A stretch of 21,202 nt of DNA from a virus. The stretch spans positions 1 to 21,202 of IMG/VR virus record IMGVR_UViG_3300009684_000207. One strand, written 5' to 3'. A program made the translations under genes and the position numbers. This document shows, piece after piece, positions 1-9,400 of this stretch. Numbering within the stretch: the first letter of the stretch is position 1; the number at the start of each line of letters is the position of its first letter. Under the pieces are notes generated by a model. That model ran no database searches and was not told the origin of the DNA. It saw only the letters and a list, made by a program, of their open reading frames with translations.

Positions 1-1640
1 TATCCTAAAGCACCTTGTGCTATCATTGAATATCCAGTAACTCTATCTACAGGCACTTTTTTTAGTAATTGAGAAGTGTCATTTAATACAGATGTAAATT
101 TACTACTTTTTTGTGCGCTGTTAAGCGCTGCTCTTGTTTCAGTAGCAATACCACCAAGTTCTCCAACTCCATGAGTAACTGCTGCTTGCAATAACATGTC
201 CGATATCACGCTAGAAGTTTGAACTGCTGCTCCTTGAGTACTAAATGTCCAATCTTCTGGTCCATATTTAGAATCGTCTACTATCTTTTTATATTGTTTT
301 TCATCAAATAAATCAGTAACACGTATCTTTGCGTCAGCATCGTATATCTCTCCTTTTGAATCAACTATATAATTAGTTCCATTATATTTAGTAGTCTTTC
401 CAGACACGTAAGATATACCTCTATCATCAGGTCTTACTAATTGATTTTCTTCATGCAACATACGAATCCCTTCCGCCGTGCTTTCCATTCCAATAGTATC
501 ATATAAAGAAGCAGAAGCCTGAGCAACCCTATCTGTAATAGCATTCCAACCGCTTTTAACCATTTTAGTTGGAGTCTCCCAAGACCAAAAGTCAGTTCCT
601 CCTTTTTTAGATTCTTCATATAGTCTAGCATTTTCTTTATCTCTATCTTTTAATTTTTGAGTTATTAAAGGATAATTTTTTTCAACATATTTTGCTATTC
701 CGTTTTGATCGAATAATTGATTTTTTGTTATTTCTTTTTTATTTCTAGATCCAGATGCTATTTCTATATCTTGATTTAAATCTTGTTTAGTGAAGTCACG
801 TCTTTGCATGTCTTCCATATACATATTAAGTAGTTTTTTCTTTGCTAATTCTTTAGCAAGACCTATATCATAACCACTTAAATTATTATTACCTTTACCT
901 TCGTATAAACCTTGAGTTTGTTTTTGTAAGAAGTCAGTTTTATAATCTTTTTTATTTATATAACCATCAAAGTCTTGTGGATTAATACCAAGACCTTGAA
1001 GTTCTTTTACATTATAATTGTCTTGTACAAAAGTGTCTGGTTGTTCTTGATTAACTGATGAGTAATAAATATAAGGATGTTCAAGATCAGAATCTGTTTG
1101 TTGAATCTTTTCTTTTAATTTTAATATCTTAAATTTATTATCTTCTCCTAATTCTCCAGTTATAGGATTATCAGCAAAGTTTTCTGTAAATTTTTTAAGT
1201 TCTTCTTTAGAACCGTTTAATTTACCTTTTAAATTTATATCAATTCTTTGACCAGGTAGTTTTACTTTTCCTATGTCAGCATTATTATTTTTCTCTTTTG
1301 CTTGATTTTCTTTTAAGTCATATAAAGAATTATAATTGTCAATGTAATTATTAGGTTGCGCAGAAGGTGGAGGTACTATTCCTTTTTTCTGCATGACTTG
1401 ATAATCATTTTCATTTGGTAATCTATATTTCTTTGTAGAAACCAAAGAACCATCTTCCAAATTCGATTCCGTATCTTTGTTTAGTGCTTGATTTTTCTTT
1501 GGCGCTACGTCCGCACTCTTCGCACCGCCTTTTGTCTTTTTTGCACCAGGATTTTTAATAAGAAAACTAGTTTTTTCAAATTGTGATTTACCTGATAAGT
1601 CTACTTGAGAACCGTCTGGTAGGATATATATTTCTTCCAT
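1..1640 (-). CDS. Large virion protein, N-terminal 546 residues (gene runs off the left edge)
   Basis: Translating the minus strand from the ATG at 1640 gives an open frame of 546 codons with no stop before the window ends, so the C-terminus is missing. The start lies 9 bases after the stop of the previous gene. The first 38 residues form a compact unit: a hydrophobic stretch with LPDG (residues 7-10), then FLIKNPGAKK (26-35). I recall such N-termini on very large structural proteins of marine phages. Residues 36-130 are Lys/Asn/Gln-rich and probably disordered. The rest is mostly helical and charged, with a Trp-containing patch near residue 360 and an Ala/Gly-rich helical stretch near 490-515. 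Its place after two internal-protein candidates suggests an internal or ejected virion protein. No enzyme motif is visible in the part present. Coding status is sure; role is inferred. Confidence 0.85.
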   Translation of the reverse strand, partial: MEEIYILPDGSQVDLSGKSQFEKTSFLIKNPGAKKTKGGAKSADVAPKKNQALNKDTESNLEDGSLVSTKKYRLPNENDYQVMQKKGIVPPPSAQPNNYIDNYNSLYDLKENQAKEKNNNADIGKVKLPGQRIDINLKGKLNGSKEELKKFTENFADNPITGELGEDNKFKILKLKEKIQQTDSDLEHPYIYYSSVNQEQPDTFVQDNYNVKELQGLGINPQDFDGYINKKDYKTDFLQKQTQGLYEGKGNNNLSGYDIGLAKELAKKKLLNMYMEDMQRRDFTKQDLNQDIEIASGSRNKKEITKNQLFDQNGIAKYVEKNYPLITQKLKDRDKENARLYEESKKGGTDFWSWETPTKMVKSGWNAITDRVAQASASLYDTIGMESTAEGIRMLHEENQLVRPDDRGISYVSGKTTKYNGTNYIVDSKGEIYDADAKIRVTDLFDEKQYKKIVDDSKYGPEDWTFSTQGAAVQTSSVISDMLLQAAVTHGVGELGGIATETRAALNSAQKSSKFTSVLNDTSQLLKKVPVDRVTGYSMIAQGALG

Positions 1641-1649
1641 GTTTTAATT

Positions 1650-3425
1650 TTAAATAGATTTCTGTGCTCTTTTAGCGTATGCTTGATCTGATTCATTTGC
1701 TTTTTTTGGATTTTTTTTAACCCAATCCATTAATCTAGCATCTTGTAATTTTCCTTGTAAAGCTTTTCTTTCTCCTGAATTTGCAGTATAATTTAAAGCT
1801 AGTTTAATTCTATCTGTTGCATTTTCAAGATTATAATTTTTCAATGCTTTGTAAGTTCCTTCTCCTTCTTTTGTATAAATATAACTGTCTCCGTATATGT
1901 TTTTAACCATGTCTTTTACAGTACCTTTTATTTTTCCTTTAGCAATAGCTTCTCCAATCGTAAGTCCAGTATCAAAATTTCCAGATTTATAAGGAGCATT
2001 AACATATTGTTTTTCAAGATCTTCTCTAGTTACAAACCTATCTGTTTTACCTGACAAATCGTTTAAAGTACTAACAACATTTGCTCTAGTTCTATAAGCT
2101 GCTTGACCAGTAGTTACGTTCTCGTCTTGTTTAGGTTGATAACCACTTATTAGATTATCGTAATATTCGTTTAAGTACGTTGGTTCTTGTTCTTCTTTTT
2201 GTGATTTATCTACGCCAGTATTTTCTTTTCCCTTAAGACCAATGTTTGCACTTGGTGCCCAATAAACTCTTTTACCATTAATATCAGAACTTTCAAGTTC
2301 TCTAGTCATTTTACCCCAAGCATGATCTGTTAGCATTTGAGTTAACGCCTCTGTTTGAGCAGTTGGATCTTTTATTGTTGCAAAATTTTTATCGTAAAAT
2401 TCTGGACCTTTCTTTAATGTATAATTAATATAGGTTCTCAAAGTAGCAGGTTTACTACCAGCTGCAGATATTAATCCAGTAGCAGTTATTTCTGCTTTTT
2501 TCTGTATTTCTTTTTTTATAGCACCTTCTTGAAGCATTCTACCATTTCTTATTTGATATATATCTCCTTGACCTTTTGCATCTGAATTTCCTTTACTAAG
2601 CAAGTCATGAGTGTATGTTGTTTCAGATAAAAATCCAGGTATAATATCTTTACCTTTTTCATCAAAAACAATTTCTCTTGCTTGTTTTATAAATGTATCG
2701 TCACTTTCAACATTTAATAAAAAACCATTATTAGCGTCTTTGTCTGCGGTGTTAAATATTTTAGAATTTATAGGCATATTAAATACAGTTCCATCTGTTC
2801 TTTTTCCTGAAACATTTAATAAAACACTATCTCCATTTCTCTGTACATTTATTTTAGTATCAGTGTAATCTTTGTCCATGCCTCCTAAAACTTCTAAAAC
2901 AGCGGTATTATCCATTATTTCTTTAGCGTCTTTTCCATTTACAACATTACCACCAATTTCACCTACTTTTGCTGCAGGAGTATTTAATCTCCAAGTAGCT
3001 ACTTGACCTGCTAGAACTTTAGCAAATTGACCAGTATTGGTCATAAGAGCATCTGCGTCTCTAATTGACTGTAAATATTCTTGTCTTTTTGCAGGATTTG
3101 TTTCGTTTAATAATCTTATTCTGTTATCAGCAGCAGTTGTTATAGCTTCTTGGACTATACCATATATTTGATTATCTACTTCTGAATTAGTGTTTTCTTG
3201 TTTCACAGACCAATCAGATAATTTATCATTATAAGCTAGGTCTACTTCGTATTTTCTTTCTTGTAATCTTTTTAAAGTTAATTCTTGCTGTTGTTCTTCT
3301 TGACGTTTTCTATCTGCTCTTTGATTCATTCCTTGCACAAAAGCATTAGAAGCATTTATTATACCTGAAGAATAATCTTGACTTTTACTAAAGTCGACTA
3401 TTGGAGGATTATCATAATATCCCAT
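1650..3425 (-). CDS. Internal (ejection-type) virion protein, coiled-coil N-terminus
   Basis: This encodes 591 residues with no signal peptide, membrane segment or enzyme motif that I recognise. The N-terminus (MGYYDNPPIVDF) is followed by a long Gln/Glu/Arg-rich helix, about residues 25-110, likely a coiled coil. The middle mixes short beta-like and helical stretches. The C-terminus (about 545-591) is helical and Lys-rich. The gene starts 2 bases after the stop of the S74-domain gene and ends 9 bases before the next ATG, so all three are probably translated from one message. Position, length and coiled-coil character fit the middle internal protein of T7-like phages (the gp15 role), which helps carry DNA across the host envelope. 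That role is inferred from context; an inner capsid or tail-lumen protein is an alternative. Confidence 0.85.
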   Translation of the reverse strand: MGYYDNPPIVDFSKSQDYSSGIINASNAFVQGMNQRADRKRQEEQQQELTLKRLQERKYEVDLAYNDKLSDWSVKQENTNSEVDNQIYGIVQEAITTAADNRIRLLNETNPAKRQEYLQSIRDADALMTNTGQFAKVLAGQVATWRLNTPAAKVGEIGGNVVNGKDAKEIMDNTAVLEVLGGMDKDYTDTKINVQRNGDSVLLNVSGKRTDGTVFNMPINSKIFNTADKDANNGFLLNVESDDTFIKQAREIVFDEKGKDIIPGFLSETTYTHDLLSKGNSDAKGQGDIYQIRNGRMLQEGAIKKEIQKKAEITATGLISAAGSKPATLRTYINYTLKKGPEFYDKNFATIKDPTAQTEALTQMLTDHAWGKMTRELESSDINGKRVYWAPSANIGLKGKENTGVDKSQKEEQEPTYLNEYYDNLISGYQPKQDENVTTGQAAYRTRANVVSTLNDLSGKTDRFVTREDLEKQYVNAPYKSGNFDTGLTIGEAIAKGKIKGTVKDMVKNIYGDSYIYTKEGEGTYKALKNYNLENATDRIKLALNYTANSGERKALQGKLQDARLMDWVKKNPKKANESDQAYAKRAQKSI

Positions 3426-3427
3426 AA

Positions 3428-4354
3428 TTATAGTTGTTTAAATTCTACATCAATTAAAGAATAATTTACCATATCATAACCGTCTTTGTGTTTTATAACT
3501 GCAATATCTGGAACCTCATCTGACAATACACCTTGCCAAACTCCATTACCAAACTTGTTGTCTATGTATTCAAAAGAATATATGTTTATTCCACTAGGTG
3601 ATACATTTATTTTATTTATATTTTTCTTAAGTTTTTTGTCTGAAGCACCAATCGCTGCTCCAGCTATATTACCAATTGTTCCAATACCAGCTGATATTGC
3701 TCCCGCCTGAGCGGCTTGAGCACCGGCTTGATTAGTTTGAGCTTGTACTTGTTGTCCTGACAATCTATTTAATTTTGCAATATCTCTAGATTCTTGTTCG
3801 CCATACTGAAATTTAATACCTTCAGCACCTGCAGTTTGCATTCTTTGACCTTCTTGAAATTTAGCATTTTGAATTCTTTTTTGTTCTTCTAATTTAGCAT
3901 TTTGAAGATCAGCGGCTCCTTGAGCTTTTAATTTCTCATTTTGAGCTTCTTGTTGTTCTATACTAGCAGAAACTCCTTTTTTACTTTGCAATGCAGCTTG
4001 CGCTAAAGCTGTTGCACCGCCAGCACTTGCTCCTGTAGCTCTTAATGTATCTAATGTATTAGCTAAAGATATATCAGCTTCTTCTGCTTGCATTTTAGCT
4101 GCTTGAGTTGCAACTCCTAAATTAGCATAAGGATTAGTCATATTTCCGCTAAGATCTTTAGCTATATCGCTAAGATCTCTAAAGTTTGCATAAGGATTTG
4201 GAATTGCTTGTCTGTTAGCTTCTAGATTTGCTATTTCCCAAGTTTTTCTATCCGCTTCATTCGCAAAACCTTGTGCTGCCATTTTAGACTGATGTGAAGC
4301 AACAAGAGTTCCACCAATTACCGCTGCTCCAACACATGCTGTTACTACTGCCAT
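3428..4354 (-). CDS. Internal virion protein with a short C-terminal S74 chaperone domain
   Basis: The 308-residue product has two parts. Residues 1-237 look like a gp14-type internal virion protein: a hydrophobic N-terminal stretch (about 4-20), two near-identical hexapeptides NPYANF (53-58) and NPYANL (74-79), a long Ala/Gln/Glu-rich helix (about 80-210), and a second Ala/Gly/Ile-rich hydrophobic stretch (211-236). Residues 238-308 form a short peptidase S74 (intramolecular chaperone) domain starting SDKKLKKNI and containing GVLSDEVPDIAVI and a DGYDMVNY segment. In known S74 proteins the Ser of the SD motif and a Lys five residues later act in self-cleavage; here S238 and K243 keep that spacing. 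The domain has only 71 residues, shorter than those on endosialidases and tail fibres. It starts 1 base after the acetyltransferase stop. Cleavage is predicted, not shown. Confidence 0.88.
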   Translation of the reverse strand: MAVVTACVGAAVIGGTLVASHQSKMAAQGFANEADRKTWEIANLEANRQAIPNPYANFRDLSDIAKDLSGNMTNPYANLGVATQAAKMQAEEADISLANTLDTLRATGASAGGATALAQAALQSKKGVSASIEQQEAQNEKLKAQGAADLQNAKLEEQKRIQNAKFQEGQRMQTAGAEGIKFQYGEQESRDIAKLNRLSGQQVQAQTNQAGAQAAQAGAISAGIGTIGNIAGAAIGASDKKLKKNINKINVSPSGINIYSFEYIDNKFGNGVWQGVLSDEVPDIAVIKHKDGYDMVNYSLIDVEFKQL

Positions 4355-4355
4355 A

Positions 4356-4769
4356 TTATTGTATTTTTTTTGAAATTTCGTACGAAGGATCTTCGTCTAT
4401 TGTATAACCTAATCTTTTGTGCGCGTTTAATACACTTTTATTTTTACCAACGCTAAATATCATTTTAGCACCGGTACTTTTAGCAATAGACTCTAATGAA
4501 TTTATCAATAATTCTAATGCTTCTTTTTTATTTTTGTTTCTATAGTTTTTATCAGATATTATCCACTCTAACCAAGCAATCGATGAATTTGTTAAATATA
4601 AAAAACCAGCAATAATAGGTTGTCCATCACTCTCAATTATTAAACCACCCATGCCGTTTAAAGGTAGTATTTCTTTAGGAGGATGTGTTTTCCATTCTTC
4701 CCATGATGACCACCAACTAACTAATGTTTCCCAGTCTGATTCTCTTAATTCTCTTACTTTTAATTCCAT
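4356..4769 (-). CDS. GNAT-family N-acetyltransferase
   Basis: The 137-residue product has the length and strand-helix order of a GNAT domain. It begins with a beta strand and REL (residues 6-9), then a Trp-rich helix (13-27). A GGLIIESDGQPIIAGFLYLT hairpin (41-60) and the central strand IAWLEWIISD (64-73) follow, then the turn YRNKNKKEA (76-84) leading into a helix. The C-terminal part, ending FSVGKNKSVLNAHKRLGY (105-122), is typical of the family. The turn sits where acetyl-CoA pyrophosphate is usually bound but lacks the textbook Q/RxxGxG/A glycines, being Asn/Lys-rich. Catalytic activity and substrate are unknown; a virion protein or host target is possible. It lies between tail and internal-protein genes with gaps of 10 and 1 bases, so it is co-expressed with them. 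I recall similar acetyltransferases in structural clusters of other aquatic phages. Confidence 0.85.
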   Translation of the reverse strand: MELKVRELRESDWETLVSWWSSWEEWKTHPPKEILPLNGMGGLIIESDGQPIIAGFLYLTNSSIAWLEWIISDKNYRNKNKKEALELLINSLESIAKSTGAKMIFSVGKNKSVLNAHKRLGYTIDEDPSYEISKKIQ

Positions 4770-4779
4770 TTGATTTGAT

Positions 4780-6378
4780 TTAATATGACGATTCTACATA
4801 TTCTGCAGATACAGCATATAATTCTGCTTTTTGATTTAAGTTTGCATTTACAGTGGCATTGTCAGTTGTAAAAGTTGCTGTAGAATAAAAACCTTTAATA
4901 CCTGATATAGATTGTCCCCATTCTACTTCTCCTCTTTGTACAGCGCTTATGTTTAAAATATTAGCAAAATATTTATTTTCTTTCTTTTTAAATTTATTTT
5001 GAAACAATTGATCTTCTAAACCAGATAAAGTAGAAGGAAAGAAATATTGTTGTACAACGGCAGAATTATCTGTTTCTGTGTAAAAACTAGTTAAACCCCA
5101 GTTCTGTGTTCCTTCATAATTTATTGTTAAAAATGATTTAGAAACAGAGACATTAGGATTAAATACAATGGTTACATTTGATTTATAAAAATTATTATAA
5201 AAAGTTGCTTTAGGAACAGAATTAATATAATGTTTCCAAAGTTTACCTTCATAAACAGTATAAAAATTGTTTCTTAAACTTATTCCAAAATTAGGTATAT
5301 AACTAAAGAAACTTGTCCAACCATTAGATTCTTCATCAAAAGAAAGAGTTACATTTTCTCCTGATGTTGGTTGAATAGATAGTACATACTGTTTATTATG
5401 CATGTCCCACATTCCATAAACATATCCGTTTACTAAACTAGTATTTGATAATTGATCTCTAAAATAATCAAGCATTCCATAGGCAGATATTTCTGTTATG
5501 CCGTCTTGAGATAATCTTAAAACAACATTCTGATAATTATCTACAAAGTATTTTCTATATCCATATACTGCAAAACTCTCAGGATGTGAACCTATACCAT
5601 AATTACCAGCATAGGATTGAATCTGACCTATTACAGCGGTTCCAGAAGTAGTTATTGGTTGACCGTCAGCAGAGTAAACAGCGTCTTTGTCTATCAATGC
5701 TCTACTAACTTTTAATTCTTGAAATATAATTAAATTAGTATCTTCTGCATATAGTTTTTGTATTGAACCCTGAGCAGGATCTACTGTTCTAGTAATATCA
5801 TCCGCAACAGAGAATTGATTAGTATTATTAATCCCTGTTTTTGAATTAAATATTCCAGAGTATATTAATGTGCTTATTAGTTTTTCTCTATTAGGAGAAT
5901 CATCTACTATATAAGCTTTAACACCAAAATCTACAGATGTATTATCATATCCACCTCTAATTCTTGATTCTTCTATATACCAATCTCTATCTGCTGTAGT
6001 TGCATAACGACTAGGTAACCAAGCATTATTTACTATTTTTCCAAAAGTTAATATTGTACTAGTAAGTACATTTGATCCAGTAATTACTTTTGATAATGTT
6101 AAAACAGTATTAGAACCACCAACAACTTTTAATATTATTGTATAAGTATATTCAATACCCGATATTGTATAGGTTAATATTTGTCCAATACCTACTGATA
6201 TTGCATCTGCATTTGTTATAGTTATAGTATTTGTACCAATATTTGAATTAACCACTGGTAATGCCGTGTTAGGGGTAGGTGGTGAAGAACCAGGTTCTAC
6301 ATCACTAACAGCGACAATAGTAGCCATTTTCTTTAACCAAAATGAATTATAATATTTTATTTCTATAGTAGCTGACAT
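4780..6378 (-). CDS. Tail-stabilisation (muzzle-like) protein, C-terminal-type half
   Basis: The 532-residue product matches, from memory, the C-terminal part of tail-stabilisation/muzzle proteins of crAss-like and flavobacterial podoviruses. Telling stretches are IEESRIRGGYDNTSVDFGVK (135-154), IYSGIFNSKTGINNTNQFS (172-190), GSIQKLYAEDTNLIIFQE (204-221) and VVLRLSQDGITEIS (285-298). It is beta-rich, as expected for a propeller-like tail part. Residues 35-115 look like a small inserted beta module between the KYYNSFWLKK start (8-17) and the family core. I chose the ATG at 6378 because that KYYNSFWLKK stretch looks conserved in relatives; the ATG at codon 18 would remove it. The gene follows the 1352-residue tail gene after 32 bases, in a different frame. 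The two probably form one complex at the tail tip. It is one of the likelier cell-surface-facing parts of the virion. Confidence 0.85.
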   Translation of the reverse strand: MSATIEIKYYNSFWLKKMATIVAVSDVEPGSSPPTPNTALPVVNSNIGTNTITITNADAISVGIGQILTYTISGIEYTYTIILKVVGGSNTVLTLSKVITGSNVLTSTILTFGKIVNNAWLPSRYATTADRDWYIEESRIRGGYDNTSVDFGVKAYIVDDSPNREKLISTLIYSGIFNSKTGINNTNQFSVADDITRTVDPAQGSIQKLYAEDTNLIIFQELKVSRALIDKDAVYSADGQPITTSGTAVIGQIQSYAGNYGIGSHPESFAVYGYRKYFVDNYQNVVLRLSQDGITEISAYGMLDYFRDQLSNTSLVNGYVYGMWDMHNKQYVLSIQPTSGENVTLSFDEESNGWTSFFSYIPNFGISLRNNFYTVYEGKLWKHYINSVPKATFYNNFYKSNVTIVFNPNVSVSKSFLTINYEGTQNWGLTSFYTETDNSAVVQQYFFPSTLSGLEDQLFQNKFKKKENKYFANILNISAVQRGEVEWGQSISGIKGFYSTATFTTDNATVNANLNQKAELYAVSAEYVESSY

Positions 6379-6410
6379 ATTTAATAATTACTTGTTTTTT
6401 AATATTATTA

Positions 6411-9400
6411 CTAACAATTGTCAATAATAACCGTTCCACCTACTCCATAACTTAATGAGTTATCTCTTATGCATGTATAAGTTCCTCCATAAAATGTACT
6501 ACCTACAAAGTTACCTGGAGTTAATATACCTCCTATAACTTCTCCTGCGCTAGATGTTAATGCTTGCCATCTAATACTAGTTGTAAGATTATCATTTGTT
6601 AATTTCCATTTTTTATTATTAGTACTAGGAGGTACTGGAGGTAAATAAAAATTAGGAGCAATATTACATGTTTGTGATCCAGACGTGAATGTAGTAGGAA
6701 CACCTGTATATTGACTTTGTAAATCTATTGGTATAGTTCTTCCAGAAGGTAATACACTAATACTACCTGATAATTCTAATTGGTCTGCAGGATTAAAATC
6801 GGTTGGACCTTGATTTGCTGTAAAAGCAAAAGTACCATCAAAATTACTAGAAGAAAAAACAAGTTTATTTGAACCAGGAGGTGGAAAATAAAAACCACCA
6901 CCAATAGCACTATAACCAAATATTTCTACATTAGTATTAGCAATGTCTATGGTTTCACCAGGTCCAAACATTCTCCAGAAGTTAAACTTTCCATGAATAA
7001 AATTACCATAATCAAATTCAGGACCAGGACCAGTTACAACACCGCTTGTCCATTCAGAACAAAAATTAGCACTTGCAGGTACGTTTATTATTATATTTCT
7101 TTCCGCATACAAAGAACCATTGCCTGGAGTACTTGTAGCAAAATTATAAGCGTCTGTGAGTCTAATAGTGGTATAAAAATCAACACCAACAGGTACTGTT
7201 ATAGTGTTTAAGTTAATAACTCCTGTTACTGGGTCAATACTAAAATAAGTTGAAAATCCAGGAGTAATACTAGATATTGACCACTGCAATTGTTGTGTGT
7301 TAAATGCAGGATCTGATGCAATAGTAGGCGCTCCATTTATTCCAGTACAAGATATTATAGGTCCAACTATTAAGTCATTAATATAGAAAACTTCGACTGG
7401 ACTCTGTAATATAGGATAACTTATCACTGGAATAGAATTATTTAAACTATTAACAGTTGTTAAAGTCGTATTACCATTAGTTGTATCTATTATATTAAAT
7501 GTGAATATATAACTTTCTTTTGAAGTTGAGTTTATTAAAAATACAAATGGATTTTTAATTTTAATAGCAAATTTTCCAGATTCTAAAGTAGGTGGTAATA
7601 TTGGCACTCTAATTAATTCAAAATCTTCACTTCTATTAGCACCTGTTAAATCAACAACAGTCATAGACATACTGTCTACGTTTATTGGTAATCCTAAACT
7701 ATTTATAGGAGAAAAATATCCAGTTATATATGGAGAATTTTGATCTCCGTAATCTAAAGGACCAAGTATTCCACTAGATTCTTGAAATTCATTATGTTCA
7801 AATATTAAATTATCAAAACCTATAACTATATCACTGCCTGTCAATATATCCACATTTAAATCTGATATTAAACCAGAAGAAGACGTTTCCCAAAATATAT
7901 CAAGTAAAGAAACAACTGGTGCTGTTTCATATATACTTAAAAAAGGATTCATAGTATGTTGAACAGTTGGAGGAGCAGCAGAAACAAGGTCGCTAGCTAT
8001 AACACCTATTTTATTTACTGTAGATATTCTAGCAATAATTGGAGTTGTACTTAATTGATAAAAATTATTAGAAGCAGTTCCATTAATATTATCCGGATTA
8101 TTTGTCACTAAAAAATTCAAATCTGCTGATGATGCAATAGTAGAAGCTACGTCTGCTTTTTTAGCTGGATAATATTGTTTATTACTAGTTATAATTGCTT
8201 CTAATAAGTTTTCTACTCTACCAAATAATTTAACACTACTTCTATATTGTTTTTGATCTGGACCAACTTCTGTTAAGTCTCTAGGTATTTTATTTATATT
8301 GTCATTTAGTAATACAGTATGAATTGTTTTATTTACTTCATTTGAAGGAAATAAAGTAGGATTAGTACCTCCTGTAGAAATAGTTTGAAACATTGGATAA
8401 CCATTAAGAAATCCTGGTAAATAAACATTGTAGTACTCTTGTTGTTGTTGTCTTACAACTATTTTATATGAATACCAACCTGGTTGATTTAAATCATAAG
8501 CGTATTTAATATCTGGATTATTAGTACTATTATAATTATATATATCACTAATTTCTCCGTCACAAGTTAAAGGACCATCAACATCTATTATTTTAACATA
8601 ATCTGTATACTTTCCTCTTAAATAATTCCCTAAAACAGGTATATTAGTTTGAGAAGTACCAGTTTGTAAAACATAATAGTATTGCGTACCGCCAACTATA
8701 TATCCAGAAGATATTGCAAAACCATTTCCGGTTTGACCATTTACCCCTGAAACAATAGCATATAGACCAGGAGTTCCAGCACCTTCGTTTATAGAAGATA
8801 CTATAGGAGAGTTAACAATCATTGCCAATGTATTACCTCTCCATTCTTTAACGTTTAAATTAGAACTTTGAATGTAATATGGCGAATACAAAGTTGATCC
8901 AACTAAACTAATCCCATCTGCTGTTTTTCCAATATCATTAGAAGATAATATAACTGTTGATTGTCTACCAAATTTATCAGATAAAACTATACCTGCTTGA
9001 TAATTTCTATTTTGTTTTAATGTATGATTAGGATACTCTGCCCAACTAGTAAAAGAATCAGTCTTTTTGGTTACTGCTAAGTTATAATCTATAGCGGCAG
9101 GAGGAGTACTTTTATTTATAAAATTACCATATATAACTCTATTACCAACTATTTCTTGAGCTCTTGCTCTAACTGGAACTTTATCGTACACTCTAACTGT
9201 TTGAGATTCTGGTAGTGTTTTGTATGGTTTTTGTGATCTATAAATATAAGTATAATTATTTGTTGAAGTTGCTTGTAATTTTATTTCATTTACATTTACA
9301 GTTTCCAATACTTTTATAGTAAGAGCATCTGATTCTTTATATAGAATGTCTATGCTTTTTATCTTGTATGAATTTTCTATATTATTGCCAGTATCAGGTA

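Noticed and set aside
437-631. Minus-strand 64-codon frame at the left end
   Set aside because: Lies within the partial large gene read in another frame; the long frame (1640-1) has far better protein composition.
2611-2868. Plus-strand open frame inside the 591-residue gene
   Set aside because: Fully embedded in a convincing minus-strand gene, with no own leader; composition reflects the opposite strand.
6379-6410. Programmed frameshift or readthrough joining the two tail-stabilisation genes
   Set aside because: The second gene has its own ATG, the stop is TAG followed by 32 AT-rich bases with no slippery run and pseudoknot that I can see, and the frames differ.
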